Shown: positions 7,865-11,930 of the stretch, piece after piece
Numbering within the stretch: the first letter of the stretch is position 1
Layout of the letters: the number at the start of each line of letters is the position of its first letter
Assembly: GCA_947071285.1 (NCBI GenBank)
Contig: CAMTFK010000136.1
Span: 1-11,930 of the forward strand
Source: an uncultured Bacteroides sp.
Lineage (GTDB): Bacteria; Bacteroidota; Bacteroidia; Bacteroidales; Bacteroidaceae
Length of the DNA: 11,930 nt
Direction: 5' to 3'
Program-made: the position numbers and the translations under genes
Notes under the pieces: generated by a model
The model's input: only the letters and a program-made list of their open reading frames with translations
Told to the model about the DNA's origin: nothing
The model's database searches: none

Positions 7865-7902
7865 GGGTGTAGGCAGATGTATGAAATCTTCTGCCTACAC
7901 CC
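7865..7902. repeat. Perfect 13-bp stem hairpin
   Basis: GGGTGTAGGCAGA (7865-7877) is exactly complementary to TCTGCCTACACCC (7890-7902), with a 12-nt loop. A partial third copy, TGCCTACA, lies upstream near 7803-7810 and could pair instead with TGTAGGCA (7868-7875), giving two mutually exclusive folds. Read on the minus strand the hairpin is followed by TTTT (7864-7861), so it might terminate minus-strand transcription from the remnant at 7928-8116. No T-tract follows on the plus strand. Confidence 0.5.
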
Positions 7903-7927
7903 CGAAACATGCCTTGAAGTGCATAGA

Positions 7928-8116
7928 TTACTCTGTAACTTCTTTATTATCAGCTATTGTGAATGCTTTATGTGCATCTTGCCAGTTTATGTGCAAATAT
8001 CCCTTTTTCTCAAGTAAATAGAGGATATTTAGCCCTTTCTTCTTCGAAAAGTCAGTAAACAGTGGCAATCTTTTTACGATATGCGTGTTTAAAGAGGGCA
8101 ATTCTCCGTTACTAAT
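7928..8116 (-). pseudogene. Coding-like C-terminal remnant, unidentified
   Basis: On the minus strand, 62 sense codons end in TAA (7930-7928). The translation has balanced, protein-like composition: it begins ISNGELPSLNTHIV and includes LPLFTDFSKKKGLNILYLL and KKGYLHINWQDAHKAF. There is no start codon. Upstream the frame runs into a purine-rich low-complexity stretch (KRGKGKGQWG) and then a stop, next to the long palindrome. This looks like the 3' end of a gene whose front was lost, perhaps when the palindrome arrived. I do not recognise the family. It could also be chance, since 62 codons is short. Confidence 0.35.
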
Positions 8117-8164
8117 CCCCCATTGCCCCTTTCCTTTTCCCCTTTTGCTTTAAAGAAAATGATG

Positions 8165-8290
8165 TTATGCCATAGGCAAAACCTCGTTTCTCAATTGCGG
8201 GCTGTCCGGTTTCCACTTGCGGGCCGTGCAGCCCCCGATTGGAAACTGTACGTCCCGCAATTGGAGGACGAAGTTTTGTTACTGGCAAAA
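8165..8290. repeat. Long imperfect palindrome
   Basis: The core, 8192-8263, has two 33-nt arms that pair at 26 of 33 positions around a 6-nt loop (CGTGCA, 8225-8230). Perfect blocks are CAATTGCGGG/CCCGCAATTG at the core ends and GTTTCCA/TGGAAAC in the middle. Pairing resumes outside the core about the same centre (for example CAAAAC with GTTTTG, and TGCCA with TGGCA), extending the fold to about 8165-8290. Short open frames on both strands cross it, as expected of a palindrome, and are not good genes. It may be a foldback or MITE-like repeat, or a transcribed structured element. Confidence 0.6.
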
Positions 8291-8410
8291 GGATAAAAAC
8301 AATAAGGCAAAGTATAGTTTTCAACCTATCCTATTTGAATCTTTGTTGTTGTATTGGGATGATAATGAAGCGGGATATTCCAATAAGAGCACTTGGTTGA
8401 AGTAAAGGAA

Positions 8411-11293
8411 TTACTTCTGATTAGCTCTTAATGTAATACTGAACTCGCCAACAAAAGGCTTACCCGTATCCGTGCTCAATTGCGGGACAGATTCTTCTGC
8501 CTTGCGTCCCTTTTCCGGACGGGCGAATACACCGGATAGGATATACATAGTTTCGGGCCTTGATGCATTGTGTTCCATATACCCGATACTTGCAATGCGC
8601 AGGCAGCCTATAGCACCCGTACGTTCTATCCAACGGGTAGCCTTTATCCCTGTTGTTTCTGTACTGCCGGCTTTTCCTCCCCACAGACCAAGAATAGGGG
8701 CTGCCTGTTTATTGGGATAAGCATCACAGGGACCGAGTCCTAACCAATGCAGTTGGTTGAGTTCGGAAGCAGATTGAACAGCCATACCTACTATAGGTAG
8801 CCAGGGTATGGCTACATTAGTCAGGATCTGATAGCTGATATCTAAGCGGCCGTCTGCTCCAATGGTATAACGATAGGTGGTGGTGAAGCGATTGTTTGTA
8901 TCCACGGTATAATTTACCTCTGTTTTAATTACTACGTTGCCTTCACTTTCTTCTATCTTCCAGGATTTTACAGACTGGGTATATTTATTGAGATCGACAG
9001 CTTTCCGCACATTCTCTTTTCCGAAAGCGGAAGTTTCGCTACGATCAAGAGTACGCCATATGACGGGACGTAAGTCTGTAATCATTTGCTTCCCTTGAAT
9101 ATCGGCAGAGGTCAATTGTCCGGTTCGAGGGTTGAATATGTAACGTATATCATTGGTTGCAACTATAACTGATTCTTTGTCTTTGCTTACTATTAATTTC
9201 CCGTTAGATACAGCCTGTACTATTTGTTCTGCCTGAGGACAAAGTTCAACAGCTTCGCGGGTAATCTCCGAACCGTCTGCACGGGTGAAGATAAATCGGA
9301 TGAAGTATGTTTTTCCCGGCTGTATGGTTTTCAGTTTGCTGATGGGCAGTTTGAGTGCTGATGTAGCATGCGGCTGACCATTGATAGAACTGTTGCCTGA
9401 AGATAGTTCTTGTCCGTCTTCCCATATAGACCAGTTAATTTTCACGGTATTAAGATTGGTGAAGTCAAAGTCATTCTGAATGGGAATGCGTATAGAATCC
9501 TGGCCGGGAACGAAATACATCTTGTCTATAACCGGATAAACCTGGGCATAAACAGCTTTAGTTTCCAGATAATCTCTCGTCAGATTGCGGTAAGAATCTA
9601 CGATACCATCCCATCCGGCATAGTCGATGCGCAGATATTTGTCGCCTTGGCTGATGTCATCTTCCGAGTACTTGGCTTTGGCTACCGGAGTCTTGATTCC
9701 TTGGTCTGCCCACATCCAAATGGCGGCTCCGGTTCCTGCCGGATGCTTAGTCAATGCTTTCCAACGGGCTTCCAGTCCACCGAAACCATCTACGCCATAG
9801 GCATGGGTGTATTCGGTAGAGATAATCGGACGGTCGGAATGACTTGCCAGTTGGTCGTATTCACGGTCTTTCCAGTAATGAGGGGCGAGGATATCAACCT
9901 CTTTGGGCAACCATTCTTCGTGACGCCAGGGTAGCAGGACAGGTCGGGTAGGGTCAAGCGCTTTCACTAACTTTACCGAAGCCATGTGCAATGTAGTCAA
10001 CGGGTCTTCATTGCCGATAGACCAGTAGATGACGGAAGGGCTGTTGATGTCGCGTACAACGGTTTCGTAAGAACGTTGCAGCACGGCATTGGAGAATGAG
10101 GGATCGTACATCAGATTACCCGCACCTCCCAGTGAAATTTCATTGCCTACATACATGCCCATTTCATCGCATAGTTCGATGAAACCTTTAGCGGGAGTGT
10201 AATGCGAGAGTCGGATATAGTTAATATTGGCTGCTTTCATCAGTGTGATATCCTGTAGCCAGTGGGCACGGGTGGTGGCTCTGCCTACATCCGGGTGCTC
10301 ATCGTGACGGTTTACGCCACGGAGTTTCACCGCCTGACCGTTGATGCGGAATACACCTCCGGTGGTTGATATCTGTCGGAAACCGATCCGTTCGGTTCGT
10401 GTATGTGCTACTTGGCCTTTCTCCAGCAGATCGATGCGGAGGTTGTAGAGATTGGGAGTTTCTGCCGTCCAGTGCAGAGGAGACAGTATGCGCAAGGTAA
10501 AATCAGTCTCACGATCGGTCGAAGTGTGTGCAGGAATGGTAATCTGCTGGCGGGCAACTTCTTGTCCTTCCTTGTCGGAGAGCGTGAAACGGAGATTGTA
10601 AGGCTCTCCCGGACTTGGATAATTGCCCGGAAGCGTGTTCTTATGCTTGTCACTGACCATCACACGTACTTTGAGGTCGGCATCTTTGAAGTAGTTGTCG
10701 AAGGTGGTTTGCGCCACTACGTTGTCAATCCAACGTTTGGCGGGCATGGCTTCGAGTGTGACATCCCGATAGATGCCCCCCAACGTCCAGTCATCAAAGA
10801 CATCGAACTTATACTCCCTTGTCACTTGTCTTACACGGACGGCAAGCCGATTGATATTGTCTGTCTTCAATTTGCCCGTAGCATTAAAGGAAAAAGAGGT
10901 ATAACCGCTGTCATGGCGACCCAAGTATTGCCCATTCAACCATACTTCGGCTGATGACCATACTCCGCCGAAGTGCAACAACACTCGCTTCTCATTCCAA
11001 TCTTTGGGAACGGTGAAGGTATGCAAGTAGAAACCTTCACTGGCTGTGTCTTCTTTGAATCCGCGGTAAACGGGTTCTTCGTACCCCAGTACAGCCCAGT
11101 TTGATGGAACAGGAATGGGCTTGAAGTCATTGTTTGTAAACTCGGGAGCATGGAAGTTCTCTAAACGTAGGGCTTCTTCTCCTGTCTTGGCTAATGCAAA
11201 ATCCCACGTGCCGTTCAAGCTTACCTGCTCTTGGGCAGATAGTCGGAGGGCAGCAATCAGTAGGATGAATGATAAAATACGTCGTAAATTCAT
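8411..11293 (-). CDS. Secreted GH2 beta-galactosidase-type hydrolase
   Basis: A 960-residue glycoside hydrolase family 2 enzyme with LacZ-like five-domain layout: signal peptide (about 1-20, ending LRLSA), sugar-binding jelly roll (about 22-180), Ig-like domain (about 188-305), TIM barrel (about 307-590), linker domain (about 595-690) and a beta-galactosidase small-chain-like domain (about 700-955). The acid/base is Glu429 in YWSIGNEDP and the nucleophile is Glu494 in ISTEYTHAYG. GVNRHDEHP (327-334) and RLSHYTP (361-367) match barrel motifs. Two LacZ positions differ. The Mg-binding ETHG segment is replaced by NEISLGG (384-390), and WDWVDQ reads WMWADQ (526-531). Beta-galactosidase is the best guess, but related beta-glycosidases are possible. 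It is divergent from a susC-like gene with shared upstream dyads, which places it at the edge of a polysaccharide utilisation locus. Confidence 0.92.
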   Translation of the reverse strand: MNLRRILSFILLIAALRLSAQEQVSLNGTWDFALAKTGEEALRLENFHAPEFTNNDFKPIPVPSNWAVLGYEEPVYRGFKEDTASEGFYLHTFTVPKDWNEKRVLLHFGGVWSSAEVWLNGQYLGRHDSGYTSFSFNATGKLKTDNINRLAVRVRQVTREYKFDVFDDWTLGGIYRDVTLEAMPAKRWIDNVVAQTTFDNYFKDADLKVRVMVSDKHKNTLPGNYPSPGEPYNLRFTLSDKEGQEVARQQITIPAHTSTDRETDFTLRILSPLHWTAETPNLYNLRIDLLEKGQVAHTRTERIGFRQISTTGGVFRINGQAVKLRGVNRHDEHPDVGRATTRAHWLQDITLMKAANINYIRLSHYTPAKGFIELCDEMGMYVGNEISLGGAGNLMYDPSFSNAVLQRSYETVVRDINSPSVIYWSIGNEDPLTTLHMASVKLVKALDPTRPVLLPWRHEEWLPKEVDILAPHYWKDREYDQLASHSDRPIISTEYTHAYGVDGFGGLEARWKALTKHPAGTGAAIWMWADQGIKTPVAKAKYSEDDISQGDKYLRIDYAGWDGIVDSYRNLTRDYLETKAVYAQVYPVIDKMYFVPGQDSIRIPIQNDFDFTNLNTVKINWSIWEDGQELSSGNSSINGQPHATSALKLPISKLKTIQPGKTYFIRFIFTRADGSEITREAVELCPQAEQIVQAVSNGKLIVSKDKESVIVATNDIRYIFNPRTGQLTSADIQGKQMITDLRPVIWRTLDRSETSAFGKENVRKAVDLNKYTQSVKSWKIEESEGNVVIKTEVNYTVDTNNRFTTTYRYTIGADGRLDISYQILTNVAIPWLPIVGMAVQSASELNQLHWLGLGPCDAYPNKQAAPILGLWGGKAGSTETTGIKATRWIERTGAIGCLRIASIGYMEHNASRPETMYILSGVFARPEKGRKAEESVPQLSTDTGKPFVGEFSITLRANQK

Positions 11294-11347
11294 GGTATAT
11301 ATGTATAAGATATAGTAATTTCAGATTATCAACATTTAAGTTTGATA

Positions 11348-11379
11348 CAAAATTATGCCTTATTTTTTTCTGCTACAAA
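11348..11379 (-). promoter_or_regulatory. GH2 promoter
   Basis: Minus strand: -33 TTTG (11379-11376) and -7 TAATTTTG (11355-11348), both exact consensus matches, separated by exactly 20 nt. The predicted leader to ATG 11293 is about 45-50 nt. It is the best promoter in the window. Confidence 0.75.
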
Positions 11380-11383
11380 ATGA

Positions 11384-11419
11384 TTGGATGAATGTCCATA
11401 AGAATGGAAGATTGTCCAT
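11384..11419. promoter_or_regulatory. Operator-like dyad pair next to GH2 promoter
   Basis: Two dyads share the form nGGA-N6-TCCAT: TTGGA-TGAATG-TCCAT (11384-11399) and ATGGA-AGATTG-TCCAT (11404-11419). They start exactly 20 bp apart, about two helical turns, so they face the same side of the DNA. The first lies 4 bp upstream of the GH2 -33 box. Read as direct repeats, TGTCCAT also recurs at 20 bp. This suits a dimeric activator, for example the AraC-type DNA-binding domain of a hybrid two-component regulator; that identity is inference. Confidence 0.6.
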
Positions 11420-11467
11420 GTCTTAGCATAGTGGGATGCAAGGTGTGGATATTCGTGAGATGCCTTA

Positions 11468-11503
11468 ATGGAAAATAATCCATATAAACGGAATATTATC
11501 CTT
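11468..11503. promoter_or_regulatory. Operator-like dyad pair next to susC promoter
   Basis: Two more copies of the same dyad: ATGGA-AAATAA-TCCAT (11468-11483) and ACGGA-ATATTA-TCCTT (11488-11503), again exactly 20 bp apart. The second overlaps the weak -33 region of the susC promoter. The pair starts 64 bp after the second dyad of the GH2-side pair. The arrangement suggests the same regulator acts on both divergent promoters. Confidence 0.6.
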
Positions 11504-11532
11504 TTAGGAGTTTGAAGGGCTCTCTACATTTG
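11502..11532 (+). promoter_or_regulatory. susC-like gene promoter, weak -33
   Basis: The -7 element TACATTTG (11525-11532) is an exact TAnnTTTG match. At 19-nt spacing the -33 position reads TTTT (11502-11505), three of four consensus bases, and it overlaps the neighbouring operator-like dyad. Predicted leader to ATG 11641 is about 100 nt. A weak -33 with an overlapping regulator site is typical of an inducible promoter. Confidence 0.55.
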
Positions 11533-11640
11533 CAGTGTCACTTCGGAGAGCAGAAGTAATAGCCGAAAAGTAAACCTATATAAAATCTAAATACGAAGCG
11601 AAATTTAGTATCACTATAATTAAACTTTAATTTTATAACA

Positions 11641-11930
11641 ATGAAAAACAAAAGACAGCAAAAAAAGCTATTGATGAAGTCCCCTTTTAGAGAGATGCTT
11701 CTATTAGCCTTTTTTTTAATGATTACCATTGCGGGATTTGCGCAAAGCAAAACTGTTACTGGTATAGTGATTGACAAGACTGGTGAAACTGTAATTGGTG
11801 CCAGTGTATTGATTAAAGGTACTACTACTGGTGTAATAACCAATCTTGACGGTAGTTTCACTCTTCAGGATGTTCCTACTAACGGAATTATTCAAGTAAG
11901 TTTTGTGGGATATAAGACAGTAAGCATTCC
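11641..11930 (+). CDS. SusC/RagA-family TonB-dependent receptor, N-terminal part
   Basis: The window ends inside this gene; 96 codons plus two bases are present of a family usually near 1,000 residues. The first 36 residues form a signal peptide with a long basic n-region, a hydrophobic core (about 19-32, MLLLAFFLMITIAG) and a likely cleavage site near FAQS. From residue 38 the carboxypeptidase-regulatory-like domain typical of SusC proteins is evident: VTGIVIDKTGE, IGASVLIKGTTTG, DGSFTL and VSFVGYKT. SusC proteins form the outer-membrane channel that imports glycans with a SusD lipoprotein lid, using TonB energy. Internal Met codons at 12 and 19 are alternative starts that would give a more ordinary signal peptide. 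Glycan specificity is unknown; the divergent GH2 enzyme hints at a beta-galactoside-containing substrate. Confidence 0.93.
   Translation, partial: MKNKRQQKKLLMKSPFREMLLLAFFLMITIAGFAQSKTVTGIVIDKTGETVIGASVLIKGTTTGVITNLDGSFTLQDVPTNGIIQVSFVGYKTVSI

Larger units (their letters stand above)
7733..8410. other. Gene-poor region between convergent catalase and GH2 genes
   Basis: This 678-bp stretch has no convincing intact gene. Just after the catalase stop, TTGATA (7747-7752) and TATCAA (7769-7774) could form a short stem, followed by T6 at 7786-7791; as a catalase terminator this is weak. Further right are a perfect hairpin (7865-7902), a coding-like remnant on the minus strand (7928-8116), a C/T-rich tract (about 8116-8155) and a long imperfect palindrome (8165-8290). 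From 8291 to 8410 I see nothing identifiable except a 6-bp inverted repeat, AAGTAA/TTACTT (8400-8416), overlapping the GH2 stop codon. Confidence 0.6.

Noticed and set aside
8112..8405. Short open frames on both strands (8112-8324 minus, 8217-8405 plus)
   Set aside because: Both run through the long imperfect palindrome, which creates similar open frames on each strand. Composition is not convincingly protein-like apart from a hydrophobic start on the minus-strand one, and no promoter is visible.
11384..11503. CRISPR-like array from the repeated dyads
   Set aside because: The repeats are 16-bp dyads with 4-nt gaps and one 48-bp gap. There are no uniform spacers and no cas genes, and the placement at promoters indicates operators.
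11538..11861. A 107-codon minus-strand open frame
   Set aside because: It is antisense to the susC-like start, whose signal peptide and carboxypeptidase-regulatory-like motifs are clear.

Overview
The window looks like a chromosomal segment from a gut Bacteroides or close relative (Bacteroidota). Three things point there. Promoters match the Bacteroides -7 element TAnnTTTG, several with a -33 TTTG-like box about 20 nt upstream. A SusC-type TonB-dependent receptor begins at the right edge. Recognisable Shine-Dalgarno sequences are generally absent. The species cannot be fixed from sequence reading alone.

Layout. Positions 1-186 hold a symmetric composite palindromic element. Four genes follow in tandem on the minus strand; in transcription order they are a secreted VanX-like D-Ala-D-Ala dipeptidase (6103-5438), an unassigned M50-like membrane zinc peptidase with a helical C-terminal tail (5374-4217), a class I SAM-dependent methyltransferase with a THUMP-like C-terminus (4169-2940), and a lipoprotein GH3 beta-xylosidase/beta-glucosidase with an inserted PA14 domain (2778-187). 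Each has its own candidate -7 element, so they look like separate transcription units. Divergent from this block, on the plus strand, is a monofunctional haem catalase (6266-7732) behind a promoter that carries an OxyR-like site. Then comes a 678-bp stretch with no intact gene, between the convergent ends of the catalase and GH2 genes. It holds a perfect hairpin, a coding-like C-terminal remnant and a long imperfect palindrome.

The right part is the edge of a polysaccharide utilisation locus: a secreted GH2 beta-galactosidase-type enzyme (11293-8411, minus) and, divergently, the start of a SusC-like receptor (11641 onward, plus, cut by the window end). Their 347-bp shared upstream region has a convincing Bacteroides promoter for GH2, a weaker -33 version for susC, and four copies of a GGA-N6-TCC dyad. 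The dyads form two pairs, each with exactly 20-bp periodicity, one pair next to each promoter. This is the strongest unexplained signal in the window and suggests one regulator controlling import and hydrolysis of the same glycan.

No wholly new multi-gene system is evident. The unusual content is regulatory DNA and repeats rather than an unknown gene cluster. All domain and family calls rest on reading motifs, not on database searches.
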